64,000 nt of DNA from Mytilus californianus (GCF_021869535.1 NW_026262712.1:46482884-46546883), one strand, 5' to 3'; counted from the first letter of the stretch, positions 22,201 to 31,262 are shown. Program-made: numbers and translations. Notes: generated by a model not told the origin, from the letters alone.

Positions 22201-23692
22201 TGCCTCTTATAATAATAAAATACAACAACAACAACAACAAAATCAAAAACAGTAACTAAAATAATGTTTTTAATTGAATGGGTCTTACCTTTTAACAATC
22301 CAACAGCATAACTATCTTTGAAAGTCCTTAAAAAATATATGACAAGTATAACGCAAATGTAATAGTATAATGTTATTGCATCAAGATATTTAAAAGTGTT
22401 ACTGAATGATAAAAACAAGTTGCATATGAATCCATTAATGGCATAATGTGTGTAGGGGAAAATAAAATTGTTTCTTGTAATTATAAACAAGTGGCACTTA
22501 CTGAAGTTAACCTTGAAACTTGCCCATAGAGTATTATTATAAGTATATCATATGAAAAAGTAAGACACGAGGACGTGTTCAATGATAACAAAGTACTGTT
22601 TCTATAAAGTACACAAAAAATATCGATTTATTCTCACATATGCAGACTTGTTTAAAGCAGAATGCAGAATTATAAGGAAGAACGACTGAAATCGACACTA
22701 CATACGTTTTACTGTCAAAATCACTAATTGGTTGACCAATACGATGTGTCAGTGTCTGAAGTGACTAGCGACATGTTTGCGCAGTCTTAGATTTTTAGAT
22801 ACTTGTAAGTCGTACGATCTGTTTTTTTCAATCGACGATGTGTTATACCAGATTTTGACATTTTGACTGAGTGTGAATTCTCAAGAGACTCTTATCTTGC
22901 CAAAGCAACCGGGTTTCTTCCTTTTGAGTTTGTGTGATTCCCTCAGTCTTTTGTTGTTACTGAGTTGTCGATATACGAGATATTAAACAGTGGTAAAAAG
23001 TAAAATAACAAAAATACCGAACTCCGAAGAAAATTATAAACGGAAAGTCAATAAGCATATCGCAAAATGAAAAGCTCAAACACATCAAAGGAATTGATAA
23101 CAATGTCATATTCCTAACTTGGTATATGGATTGTCTTATGTAGAAAATGGTGTATAAAACCTGGTTTTGTAGATCGCTATATGTCTTACTTATATGACAG
23201 TCGTATAAAACTCCATTATATTGACAACGATGTGTGAACAAAACAAACAGACATAATAAGTGAAAATGCCAAAAAAGGGTACAACCGTCAACATTGTGTT
23301 ATAAACTACTGTCACCTTTTTTATGTATATTTAATTCAAACAGTATATTACACTACTGCAGGAAACAAAATCTACCATGTCTATGACAGCCGTTTTATTA
23401 TTGATAGTAGTTGTAAGAGTTTATACTACTGTTGCTTTTATTCATGCATGTACACTTTTTATTTCTTCTTGAGGATATGGTATGCAAGTCATTAATGGTT
23501 TGACTAGTCCATGTTTTTTATTATAAAAAAATATTTCCCTTTAATGGTGTTGGCTTCATATCAATGCTTATTACAAGTACAATTTAAGAATAAGTATTAT
23601 AGATATTGAGCTTACACGTTTGTTTCTTTCTTCTGAACTTCGTCATTTTCAAGCACTTTTCCACGTCCTACTAGAAGTTGCGTCTGTTCCAT
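4148..23692 (-). CDS. Split gene: CARD-CARD-NB-ARC STAND NTPase with a C-terminal transmembrane helix (whole gene model)
   Basis: Exons in transcript order: 23692-23616, 22326-22289, 19867-19549, 19463-19258, 18465-18157, 12281-12036, 9026-8919, 7806-5445, 4237-4148. Every junction is AG/GT and every phase agrees; 3,755 nt plus one base at the frame break gives 1,251 codons and a stop. Order of parts: CARD-like (about residues 39-122), unknown segment (145-213), CARD (214-305), death-fold-like helices (317-385), NB-ARC with P-loop GPNGSGKS (435-442), LIILDD (520-525) and CLPLA (600-604), helical TPR-like region (about 700-1220), TM helix (about 1227-1249). By family knowledge, STAND NTPases with CARDs (Apaf-1, NLRs) assemble into platforms that recruit caspases or adaptors. 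No N-terminal signal peptide is seen, so a cytosol-facing tail anchor on mitochondria or ER is inferred. The start ATG has a good Kozak context (A at -3, G at +4). Confidence 0.72.
4372..4450 (+). repeat. SINE-like repeat C, diverged fragment
   Basis: Contains aagactcaccagtgatgctc followed by aaattggaaagtcaaatcaa, matching the 27985-28170 copy (actcatcagtgacgctcg). It lies in the last intron of the CARD/NB-ARC gene. A smaller inverted piece is at 4880-4915 (gcgtcaccgatgagtcttct). Confidence 0.5.
4991..5170 (+). repeat. Dispersed repeat B, partial copy
   Basis: Shares aaaggccccgaa, acaattcaaacg, gaaaactaacgg and gctcctgactt.ggacagg with the fuller copy at 35689-36020. It lies in the last intron of the CARD/NB-ARC gene, between 4237 and 5445. 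Confidence 0.6.
5445..7806 (-). CDS. CARD/NB-ARC gene, 2.36-kb exon: NB-ARC NTPase and helical TPR-like region, broken by one frame change
   Basis: Acceptor attttag at 7808-7807; donor AAAG|gtgagt at 5444. Visible motifs in order are Walker A GPNGSGKS, Walker B HLIILDDIE, an RNBS-B/sensor-like strand IYVIGTSNQRF, and GLPLA-type LDCLPLALSFAATYIE. These define a STAND/NB-ARC NTPase. Beyond them come a winged-helix-like stretch and then leucine-, cysteine- and tyrosine-rich helical repeats (for example KCLEKAILQAQTLNEIA) resembling TPR arrays. One frame runs from 7806 to its stop at 6386; the other is open from about 6490 to 5361. The sense of both sides is continuous if the T5 run (plus-strand A5 at 6450-6454) lacks one base. 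This may be an allele-specific frameshift, an assembly error, or an unseen splice (tttttag acceptor at the same spot). Confidence 0.75.
8919..9026 (-). CDS. CARD/NB-ARC gene, exon leading into the P-loop
   Basis: Phase 1-1 exon of 108 bp; acceptor ttttattttag and donor AAAG|gtaatt. It ends with NEKNRIVLVK, the beta strand that precedes Walker A. The P-loop glycine codon is split by the intron and completed in the next exon, giving VKGPNGSGKS. This join independently supports the gene model. Confidence 0.78.
10593..10934 (+). repeat. Dispersed repeat A, copy 2
   Basis: Second full-length copy of the 1670-2017 family, in the intron between the 12036 and 9026 exons. Both strands carry open frames through it that are repeat-derived and not host genes. 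Confidence 0.75.
10937..11204. repeat. Foldback MITE-like element
   Basis: An inner hairpin pairs 10937-10976 (agattatcgttgatcatctc) with 10999-11036 (gagatgaccaatgataatct). The segment atcgctattttac at 11041-11053 pairs with gtaaaatagcgat at 11192-11204. It abuts repeat A copy 2. No coding content. Confidence 0.5.
12036..12281 (-). CDS. CARD/NB-ARC gene, death-fold-like linker exon
   Basis: Phase 1-1 exon of 246 bp; acceptor tttcgtag at 12283-12282, donor GTATGT at 12035. It encodes CDLIKIMEDNNIGTDD followed by VKQFIQTSSYTAIQRFV and an acidic tail. The DLxKIxEDxNI pattern resembles part of a death-effector-type helix bundle, but it is too short for a confident family call. A CACTA-like transposon starts only 83 bp upstream, at 12364. 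Confidence 0.65.
12364..15281. mobile_element. CACTA/EnSpm-like non-autonomous DNA transposon
   Basis: Left end CACTACTGTAACAACAGCCC at 12364; right end is its near-exact inverse, ggggcattgttccagtagtg, ending 15281. Both ends are flanked by tag (12361-12363 and 15282-15284), a 3-bp target duplication. CACTA...TAGTG ends with a 3-bp duplication are the signature of the CACTA (EnSpm/CMC) superfamily. Dense subterminal repeats of ggccgtgaaaa occupy 12391-12625 and, inverted (ttttcacggcc), 14841-15265, as expected for subterminal transposase-binding sites. No transposase reading frame remains in the 2,918 bp. It sits in an intron of the CARD/NB-ARC gene. Confidence 0.78.
13961..14114. repeat. Foldback repeat inside the CACTA-like element
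   Basis: The left arm ggataggggg-cagattttc (about 13964-13983) is the inverse of gaaaatctgccccctattca (about 14088-14107). A second inner pair is aaatggtatgaaaatat with tatttttcataccatttt. Confidence 0.5.
15496..15618 (-). CDS. Candidate alternative (possibly terminal) exon of the CARD/NB-ARC gene
   Basis: Acceptor ctttttttacag at 15620-15619; open in phase 0 for 40 codons (VTNRKLWNTNETVDAD at the start) to TGA at 15498-15496. If terminal, it would give a CARD-only isoform without the NTPase. If spliced at the weak donor TCT|gtaata (exon end 15550, phase 0), it could join the 12281 exon at an alternative phase-0 acceptor, ttcag|AAA (first base about 12270). No polyadenylation signal was found close by. 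Confidence 0.35.
   Translation of the reverse strand, partial: VTNRKLWNTNETVDADIIAFKISVIEKDNGLKFISCFACR
16051..16127 (-). CDS. Candidate alternative exon of the CARD/NB-ARC gene
   Basis: Bounded by a good acceptor (attactctcag at 16129-16128) and a strong donor (GTCAG|gtaagt at 16050). Only the phase 1-to-0 frame is open, and phase 1 is what the CARD exon at 18157 delivers. The 25 residues include KPYIIINFKVKRQ and look like beta strand. Phase 0 out matches the next candidate exon at 15618. Inference from splice signals and phase only. Confidence 0.42.
17059..17259 (-). other. Open frame in intron, possible exon remnant
   Basis: The stretch from about 17200 to 17075 reads RKIIALLNHITCLNANEF and KAKPILRGNYWYARL, more protein-like than its surroundings. 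It has a possible acceptor (ctaccag) and donor (gtatgc), but its phase does not fit the neighbouring exons. Left unassigned. Confidence 0.2.
18157..18465 (-). CDS. CARD/NB-ARC gene, exon encoding a CARD domain
   Basis: This symmetrical phase 1-1 exon of 309 bp holds essentially one domain. Acceptor cattgcag at 18467-18466, donor GTAATT at 18156. The residues run from RLQKCYKIINDNL through IDKLVEFDVLSLEHMEEL, then RETNRKLLRTL, then GYQNFLNSLKDD and DLAEKIM. This is the classic CARD layout: helix 1, (D/E)xLxxxxVL, L..E..EEL, an R..xxLLxxL helix, then GYxxFLxSLxxD. CARDs bind other CARDs of adaptors or initiator caspases. This is the clearest death-fold domain in the window. Confidence 0.8.
19258..19463 (-). 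CDS. CARD/NB-ARC gene, exon of unknown fold between the two CARDs
   Basis: An 85-bp pyrimidine-rich intron separates it from the preceding exon; acceptor ctgaaag, donor GTGAGT at 19257. It encodes about 68 residues including RSAIRKLKKFESQ and LPDEVEILVSELFLNIS. I do not recognise the domain; the second half looks helical. It enters in phase 2 and leaves in phase 1. It may be a cassette exon given the alternative donor upstream, and it also contains an internal GTGAGC donor-like site near 19402. Confidence 0.55.
19549..19867 (-). CDS. CARD/NB-ARC gene, exon encoding the first CARD-like domain
   Basis: Acceptor gttttag at 19869-19868. The residues (start DDCKDGIYNILNDII, later VDHLISSCVLT and ILYDILFERP) follow the amphipathic six-helix spacing of death-fold CARDs: L/I-rich helix 1, an acidic turn before VLT, then a KNSILYDIL helix. 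The assignment is by pattern only. There are two competing donors at the 3' end. GATG|gtaggt (ends 19553, phase 1) would join directly to the exon at 18465. GGTAG|gtaaaa (ends 19549, phase 2) fits the exon at 19463. Splice choice could therefore include or skip that exon. Confidence 0.68.
20085..20830. repeat. Diverged tandem repeat, about four units of 170-190 bp
   Basis: Recurring landmarks are catcaattactttgtcaaacc, then tatgaaatt(c)ggacag, then tgatcatgaccaa or tgatgaccaaaa, then an A/T-rich stretch with ctgata.atgga. Units start near 20165, 20365, 20570 and 20740. It lies in an intron of the CARD/NB-ARC gene. Confidence 0.55.
20820..21710. mobile_element. Possible non-autonomous element of moderate GC content
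   Basis: More GC-rich and lower in homopolymers than its flanks, full of cggga and attcgg words. Its edges (ggcgtttacacagtgctgat and atcgtaaatgtgtgacccca) are roughly inverse. No target duplication could be fixed, so this is a weak call. The open frames inside (21163-21512) have no recognisable domain. Confidence 0.25.
22289..22326 (-). CDS. CARD/NB-ARC gene, 38-bp microexon
   Basis: Acceptor tttttaag and consensus donor AAAG|gtaaga. It encodes TFKDSYAVGLLK, enters in phase 2 and leaves in phase 1, fitting its neighbours exactly. It is too short to be called on coding content; support comes from splice signals and the double phase match. Confidence 0.5.
22985..23230 (+). repeat. Dispersed repeat D, copy 1
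   Basis: Shares accgaactccgaagaaaatt, aagctcaaacacatcaaa, gtagaaaatggtg and ataaaacctggttt with 27634-27845. I recognise this family as abundant in mussel genomes. Confidence 0.65.
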
Positions 23693-23700
23693 CTTCTCAT
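23616..23700 (-). CDS. CARD/NB-ARC gene, first coding exon
   Basis: Acceptor ttatttag at 23702-23701 and donor GTAAGC at 23615. The proposed start ATG is at 23692 and begins MEQTQLLVGRGK. The 25 residues are charged and polar, with no signal peptide. The exon ends in phase 2, matching the next microexon. The AAAT microsatellite begins immediately upstream in the preceding intron. An upstream coding exon cannot be excluded, because the frame is open from the acceptor to the ATG. Confidence 0.55.
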
Positions 23701-23702
23701 CT

Positions 23703-23774
23703 AAATAAAAAAATAATAATATATAAATAAAAAAATAAAAAGATAAAAAAATAATTATAAATGAATAAATATAA

Positions 23775-23809
<35 letters not shown>

Positions 23810-23843
23810 ATTAATTAAATAAATAAATTAATTAATTAATTAC

Positions 23844-23874
<31 letters not shown>

Positions 23875-23905
23875 GTAGATAGATAAATAAATAAATAAAT
23901 AAATA
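23703..23905. repeat. (AAAT)n microsatellite
   Basis: About 200 bp of aaat/taaa repeats with scattered ttaatt and gata interruptions, immediately upstream of the first coding exon of the CARD/NB-ARC gene. Confidence 0.9.
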
Positions 23906-24267
23906 CTACTGTTGTTTCTTTATAATTTGTTCTATATGTAGCCCCTTCAGAAAGCTTTAAATTTCTACAATGTTAATTGTAAACTATCACGTACAAAAGG
24001 CTGCAATCAAAAACTATCCGTGTTCGATATACACGGTATTAGTGCATCAGATTTTATTTGTACGCCTGAAAGTTTTATAATAAGACGCACCAGCTTAGTT
24101 GATTTCGTTTTTGATATACAATTTGTATATTCAATCTAGATGCAAATTTCTTTTTATAATTCGATATATTTTGATAAGTTTAAATAAAACACATAAAACC
24201 ATCATTAAGAGGGAGTTAAACGCAAGGAAAAATATACAACAAATGTGTATATCTTTATAACTATTTT

Positions 24268-24350
24268 GATCTGAGCGCCACTGATGAGTCTTAAGTAGAC
24301 GAAACGCGCGTCTGGTGTATTAAATTATAATCCTGGTACCTTTGATAACT
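24268..24350 (-). repeat. SINE-like repeat C, inverted copy
   Basis: Contains gccactgatgagtctt, gacgaaacgcgcgtctggtg and ataatcctggtacctttgat, the inverse of the 27985 copy. This core is familiar from bivalve sequences. Confidence 0.6.
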
Positions 24351-25624
24351 ATATCCATATGTGTAAAATTGCTTAATGAAAATTATATCGTAGTGCCTAC
24401 TGAGGGGAGGGGTGTCTTTGTACATCATGTGGTCAGTTTCCAATCATAGTATTTTTAGAACTTTTTCTGGCGTATCTTGTTTAATTTATTGAAAGAATAT
24501 TGTCAGTATCGGGTTTGGGCATTTCAGACTAATCATACAAATAGTGTATACATACCATTGATTAATCCTAAAAAGATAATATGTTACAATAATATTACAA
24601 AAGACGTTTATTTTGATAAAACAACATGTTTTGGGGTACTAAAATACAAGGATATATACGAGTAGAGTAGTTTACAGAAGGTTTACTTGGTTAGTACTAC
24701 TTAGAAACAGTCACACCCGATAATTAACCGTCCTAAATAATATTAACGATACCATTTTTTTTCTGCACCAGATGCATATTTCGACAATAATTGTCACTTC
24801 AGTGTTGCTTGAGGGAGATATATTCCTTAATTTGAAATAAGTTCAAATTTTCGATCGTAACAGCACATTTTAATAGCCCAATATCTGTATTTTCATGCAA
24901 GTACGGATTATCTAAATGGCAAAGATACAGATTGAATGTAACCTATATACTGTGAAATGAGTCTTTTATCCGATAGTACATAATAAGTTATTGTGTCATA
25001 TTAGAATAAAATAGTATTTATATACATAAGTGCATTCTGCCTAAGTCTACCTGTTAAATGAATACGCGGAAATGTATTGATAATGTGTGAAAACTTAATG
25101 AACCGCAAAATTAAAATAATCGTTAATAACAATAAAATGCACTCATGGGTATATGCAAATAATTTTTGCACATTATTCCATAAATTGTAGATTAAAAAAA
25201 CATTTGTTTTCTTGTCAATCAACTTGGATGTCAAGGTAAAAGTTTGTATTATTCCATTTAAAACCTTCTTAAAGAAAACCTACAAATTATCGTCTTTCCC
25301 AAAACTCGAATTATAGTAGGATTAACATATTATCAAGTCAAAGATGAAGGTTTACTAAATTACACTCGATAATTAACCTTTCTAAATGATTATATACATG
25401 GTGTCTTCCTGTTTTCGGAGATTTCATGATAAACATCTTAAAAACTCAAAATAGTAGTTTATGGTTACGACATTTTGCCAGTTTCCGTATCATCTCATCT
25501 TTTATGTTAATATCAATTAACATTTTATAAACTTTCCCGTTTCCTATTTTCGGAGATATAATGATAAATTCTCAGTTTTGACTAAAAATACTAATTTTTA
25601 AACATAAAGTTTGTCAGATTCCAA

Positions 25625-26660
25625 AAATCTAAATATAATAAACACGACTGTAGAAGCAGAGCCAAATACTCTCCTTGAAAATGAGAGGTGCTAATGATTA
25701 AACAAATGCATAAAAATATCATAGATTTCTTTAACTGACATAATCACGACTGTAGGGGCTGAGCCAAATACTCTCCTTGGAAATGAGATTTGCTAATGGT
25801 TAAACAAATGCATAACAAATATCGTAGATTTCTTTAACTGACCGAATCACGACTGTAGGGGCTGAGCCAAATACTCTCCTTGGAAATGAGATTTGCTAAT
25901 GCTTAAACAAATGCATAACAAATATCATAGATTCCTTTAACTGACATAATCACGACTGTAGGGGCTGAGCCAAATACTCTCCTTGGAAATGAGATTTGCT
26001 AATGCTTAAACAAATGCACAACAGATATCGTATATAATTTACAGTAGCACCTGACATTTACCCAGGTTTTTGTTGCTCAGTCTTAAGTTTTCTATGTTAT
26101 AATTTGTGTCTTGTTGTTTGTCTTTTGTATAGATTTCTTTAACTGACATAATCACGACTGTAGGAGCAGAGCCAAAAACTCCCCTTGGAAATGAGATTTG
26201 CAAATGCTTAAACAAATATCATAGATTTCTTAAACTGACTGAATCACGGCTGTAGGGGCAGAGCCAAATACTCTCCTTGGAAATGAGATTTGCTTATGCT
26301 TATACAAATTAATAACAAATATCATAGATTTGTTTAAATGACATAATCACGACTGAAGGGGCGGAGCCAAATACTCTCTTTGGAAATGAGATTTGCTATT
26401 GACCAAATGCATAAAAAAAATCATAAATTTCTTTAACTGACATAATCACGACTGTAGGGGCTGAGCCAAATACTCTCCTTGGAAATGACATTTGCTAATG
26501 CTAAAACAAATGCATAAAGTATCATAGATTTGTTTAATTGACATAATCACGACTGTAGGGACAGAGCCAAATACTCTCCTTGGAAATGAGATTTGCTAAT
26601 GCTTAAACAAATGCATACCAAATATCATAGATTTCTTTAACTGACATAATCATAAACTTA
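25625..26660. repeat. 103-bp tandem array, nine units, interrupted by another repeat
   Basis: The landmark cacgactgtaggggctgag recurs at about 25642, 25746, 25849, 25953, 26156, 26247, 26347, 26447 and 26548. Each is followed by ccaaatactctccttggaaa and tgagatttgctaatg. The doubled gap between 25953 and 26156 is filled by a fragment of repeat E (26045-26130). Confidence 0.85.
26045..26130 (+). repeat. Fragment of repeat E inside the 103-bp array
   Basis: Contains gttgctcagtcttaagtttt and ctatgttat, matching 49005-49100. It arrived after the array formed, since it splits one unit. Confidence 0.55.
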
Positions 26661-27290
26661 CGCTGGAAACAACATGTCCAAGATTCGCATCCTTTATTTC
26701 TCAAAAAAGGAACAGTATTGATACTCTTGAGTTAATAGAACTGTAATGGTAGAGTAGCTCTACTCTACAAACAAGGAATATGTTACTAGAAATATTGATC
26801 CACTTGACGTAGAAGAGTTAACGCTAGAGAAACTACTCTATGGTACTAACAGTTTTACTAAAAGTACTGACACTATTGAATTCAAAAGGGATAGAGAATA
26901 TCGATAGAGATAAGGACATACACACACAAAAAGTGTCAGTAATATTTTTTTTAGATAATAAGTATTATCATTATTATTTTGAGGATAAATTTATTGCAAC
27001 TTATTTGTCTACAATGTGTGAAGAATTTGGTGTGTGTTGATATATTTCCCTGTTATGCAAAGAAACCAACATATTATTAACGTAAAATAACTTAAATAAT
27101 GTGTTAAATACTAAAAAAAAATGGAATATATTACCTTAGTTGGTAATTTCGACCAAATTTGTATATATTTATTTTCCATATTTCATCTTTAACATGTTCA
27201 CAGTAGATCAGACAGGAGAAAAAGTGAAACTTGGTTAATACTGACATGACAATCAAGAGTTCCTCAGTCGCTTTACAACTTAAGATATTT

Positions 27291-27444
27291 AAGGAATGAC
27301 TGTAATATTTTTTCTGTCTATGAAGAAATGACATCAAAAATGTGGTGCACATTAAATAACCCGCGTAGCAGGTTATTTTAAAGTGTGCACCACATTTTTT
27401 ATGTTATTTCGAATAGACAGATAAAATATCACAGTTATTTCTTA
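27291..27444. repeat. Foldback element with 70-bp arms
   Basis: The left arm 27291-27361 (ending aatgtggtgcacattaaata) pairs with the right arm 27371-27444 (ggttattttaaagtgtgcac) at about 85% by eye, around a 9-base loop cgcgtagca. The small open frame 27131-27352 overlaps it by chance. Confidence 0.7.
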
Positions 27445-27633
27445 TAATTTAATTATCAATTCCATTTTAAACCGGAGTAAAACATGAAAAAACGTTGATG
27501 ACGTCACGGTCACATGACTAAATTATGTCTATGAGCTGATAAACAAAACAACGTCAGCCAATCAGAAGACACGTAACATCCAAAATTAAATTATTAAGTA
27601 ATGTTACTGTTGACAAGAATTTAGACATGTTTA

Positions 27634-27845
27634 ATACCGAACTCTGAGGAAAATTCTACATGGAAAGTCCCTAAGGAAATGGCAAAATCAAAAGCTCAAT
27701 AACACATCAAACGGATGGATAACAACTGTCTAATTTCTGACTTGGTACAGACATTTTGTTATGTAGAAAATAGTGGATAAAACCTGGTTTGTTTAGCTAG
27801 CTAAACCTCTCGCTTGTATAACAGTCGCATAAAGTTCCATTATAA
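27634..27845 (+). repeat. Dispersed repeat D, copy 2
   Basis: Starts ataccgaactctgaggaaaa; ends ataaagttccattat. Same order of landmarks as 22985-23230. A related inverted piece with cctgtaccaagtcaggaaaa lies at 29596-29800. Confidence 0.65.
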
Positions 27846-27984
27846 ACTTTAATGAAGGTAGACATTAATTGGTTGATGATTGCAATGTTAAAACAATCTG
27901 CACCAATTATAAGTTATACAACAATTGTTTCTTTAATAAAAAGTTTACTCTGCATCTGTAGTTTATAAATAAACACATCATAGA

Positions 27985-28170
27985 CACCAGGATGAGATTT
28001 TATATTTACACCAGACGCGCGTTTCTTCTACAAAAGACTCATCAGTGACGCTCGAATCCAAAGAAGTAAAAAAGGCCAAATAAAGTACGAAGTTTAAGAG
28101 CATTGAGGACCAAAATTCCTAAAGGTTTTGCCAAATACATCTAAGGTAATCTATTCCTGAGGTAGAAATT
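27985..28170 (+). repeat. SINE-like repeat C, best copy
   Basis: acaccagacgcgcgtttctt, aaagactcatcagtgacgct, aaggccaaataaagtacgaa and ctattcctgaggtagaaa occur in order. No tRNA-like head was confirmed, so the class is inferred from size and dispersal. Confidence 0.6.
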
Positions 28171-28853
28171 ATGGTACATTTTGCAAACACAATTTGAATA
28201 GTGTTGATTGCATGATGATATATAGTATGCATTGGTTACTGTAGTATTTTCTTTATATTGCAAAGCATTCATTTTGAGCTGTTTGAATGCGTGGATGTAT
28301 TTCAATATGCAATAATATAATCACCGACCGTTAAATTGCCTAAAGCCACGCCTACCACTTTAAAATTTGTAATGAAATATATACAAACTTCCTATTGTTC
28401 TTGTTCTCATTTGATAACATTCGATAAAAAAAAAATATTCCTATTCACAATTGCTTATTGTTGATATTCTACTTTGAAATCATACACGCTCGTCCAACAG
28501 ACTGAAGTTTTGAAATATCCACTAAAGTAAGAGACATTTTATAGGGTAAAAAGGTAGACGCAGTTTCAAAGATTTTTTTTAACAAAACGAAGACACAAAA
28601 TGACTATACTATAGTTTTATAATGCAGTATATAACCACAACAATGGTGTATCGACTTGGCATACTAACGATATTATATTTCGCACGAGACGTTTTCTAAA
28701 TCTGGTATCGGTATAATATCAAGTAAATACGCTATTTCAGTCTATGACTATGTATGTATCCGTTTCGAGGTAAACATTTGAAAAGAATAGATCTTGCATT
28801 TTTTCAAGATTCAAAAGTCAGTCCTGTAGATATAACAATGTAATTCTCCTTAC

Positions 28854-28895
28854 CTTTTCTTTAATAACAAAATAGTATTTAACTTTATGCATCAT
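28854..28895 (-). promoter_or_regulatory. Possible non-coding first exon and TATA element of the CARD/NB-ARC gene
   Basis: On the minus strand a consensus donor (AAAAG then gtaagg) lies at 28853. A TATATA-type box sits at 28921-28930, about 30 bases before a would-be start near 28895. Joined to the exon at 23700, the frame of the ATG at 23692 meets a stop just upstream, as expected for 5' UTR. No other evidence; it may be chance. Confidence 0.2.
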
Positions 28896-29595
28896 TTTGT
28901 CGGATGCTGTAGTCCGGGATGCTATATATCGACTGCGCATGTTTACAAGGAAATATCAAACTCGTATTTTCCCAATTACTGATAGTAACGTAATGATTTC
29001 ACAGTAATGTTTATTTTTTAAATTAAGAGAATGAAAATTACACGTATGTATCTACATGTATATAAAAAACATCCTTTTGTTGTTTTATGTACTGATTACG
29101 ACGGTATGGTTGCCTATAATTGCTTACATCCACTTTATTTGAACTTTTATTGATAGTTGTCTCATTGGCAATCATACATCATCTCCTTATTTTAAACAAC
29201 TTTCATCTTTTACTGTATTGATGTTGATTTCAATATTGGGTTTCACCTCTTGATTTTGTTCTTTAATCTTCTGTTGCCAAGGCATTTATCTTAAGGTCCT
29301 TGTTGTTCCTATAGCAATGTTTTATAGAACTATACCTTAAGAGGAAAGTTAAAAAAAAATACGGACTTCCTTTGTTTTAGATCACCATGATAAAGATTTC
29401 ATTTCATATTCAATAGATGTCAGATATTAGAAATTGCTCTCTTCCGCCGGTATTTACTTTCTTTCCTAAATCATATTGGTCTATATTTTCCATCGCAGTG
29501 TATCATATTGCACTTGTAAGCTTATAAATCCGATTCAATATACTGATCGTATTAAAAGTGGTAATATTCATGTATACCCACCATTTTTGTATTAA

Positions 29596-29800
29596 AATGT
29601 CCTGTACCAAGTCAGGAAAATGGCCATTGTTATATTATAGTTCGTTTCTGTGAGTGTTACATTTTAATGTTGTGTTTCTGTTGTGTTGTAGTTCCCTTAT
29701 ATTTGATGGGTTTCCCTCAGTTTGAGTTTGTAACCCGGATTTGTTTTTTTCTCAATCGATTTATGAATTTCCAACAGCGGTAAACTACTGTTGCCTTTAT
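29596..29800 (-). repeat. Dispersed repeat D-related segment, opposite end
   Basis: Contains tcctgtaccaagtcaggaaa, agttcgtttctgtgagtgtt, gtaacccggatttgtttttt and actactgttgcctttattt, which I recognise as the 3' part of the same mussel family. At 22950-22985 its inverse is found joined to copy 1. Confidence 0.55.
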
Positions 29801-29929
29801 TTATACATCAACTTATACATAATTAATGTAAAATTTGCTAAAAAAAATGCATTCACATTTGCAACTATATATTGAATTTCTCCATCAGACGAATAGATTG
29901 CTGTGATCACCACAATTATTGGAAGGAAA

Positions 29930-30530
29930 AAAATATACCATGGTATATTGAACCCTTTCTATAGACCTTTAAAAATTCTAGCTACTGTAACTCCTTTACA
30001 TAGTATTTATACTCCAATAAGTGGTTATTATGTATTTTACTAGCTTGAAAAGATGTTTTGAAAATTTTACTTTTTAGATTTGAATGAGCCGTGGTAATTT
30101 GACCCCTCCCCCTTTTTTACCATTGAAAATTAAAACTTAAGTCTACCATTCTATATAAATGTTTCAAATTTCAAATAATTCAAGTGTTCAAGCTACATGG
30201 TCTAGTTATAATGCTTTAAGAAGTTTTTTGAATGAAATTTTGTTGGTTAAGACTTCAGAGCACTAAAAATACCAAGCAAATATTTCTCTTTAAACCAATC
30301 ATGGAAAATTGACCTCCCGTTTTTGTATGAATGATTTTTAATCTTTGATTAGCTTTTATATAATTTAAAATGTTTTATTAATTATTTAGAATGAAAAAAA
30401 CAGGGGGGGGGGGTTCAATTTACCATGGGGGTCAATTTTCCATACAGGGGGAGGGGGGGGGTCAATTTACCATAGCGGTATTTTGACCCCGGGGTTAATT
30501 TACCATGGGGTTCAAAATACCATATGACAC
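29930..30530. repeat. Region of repeated (in)verted 'tcaatttaccat' motifs with G-runs
   Basis: gggggtcaatttaccat-type words at about 30412-30520 face inverse words (accatggtatattgaaccc near 29938, ggtaatttgacccctccccc near 30092, ggaaaattgacctccc near 30303). It looks like the ends of a foldback element with internal duplication. Confidence 0.45.
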
Positions 30531-31262
30531 CGGCCTAACGTCTTTCGACGTTGTTTCTAGAATTGGCGCACTGTATTCACGCCAATTCAAATTGTTAACC
30601 CCTTTTAGAAATATCTCTTTTTCCACTACGGTGACCTCACCTTTTTATTTCCTTATTTTGTTTAGATGTAAAAAACGCATATTCTATTGAATATTCATCG
30701 AGAAATTATTGGTCATTTTTTTATTAAATTTAGTTTTTTAATAGATATTTCACAATAAAAAAGGCGGAAAACTATTATAGCAACTTTTCGTTATTATTTT
30801 CCACTCAGGAAATGTTAATATCATTAAAATAGTTTATACTAACTACTAGGTTAATAGAATAGACAAGTTTTATGGGATACGGACTTTGAAAAAAAAATAT
30901 TGCATTCGGCTATTGAGTACAAGTCCCGATTTCCAAATTCCAGGAAAAAGATGGCGTTTTAAATTGAAAACGAGCTCGGTGACCCCATTTTTTTTATTTG
31001 CTGATTTTGAAGCTTTTACCTAGCCGAAAGTAAATATAAAATATAAAGAACATATTATTGGTAGATCTGAATAGAAGGATTTGTCTTTAATTCATAGCGT
31101 TGCTATTAAAAGAATCGAAGCTTAGACTAAAAAATCTTATGAGAAAAAGTACTTCTTACTGAGTTCAGTAAAACGTGCAATCTTTTTTTTTTCGCAGCAC
31201 CTTATTTAACAAAACGTTTTATCTGAGAAATACTCGTATCTCATGAACATTTCATATAAAAA

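Noticed and set aside
22104..22490. 128-codon minus frame with hydrophobic stretches
   Set aside because: Intronic read-through around the 38-bp microexon; only 22289-22326 is supported.
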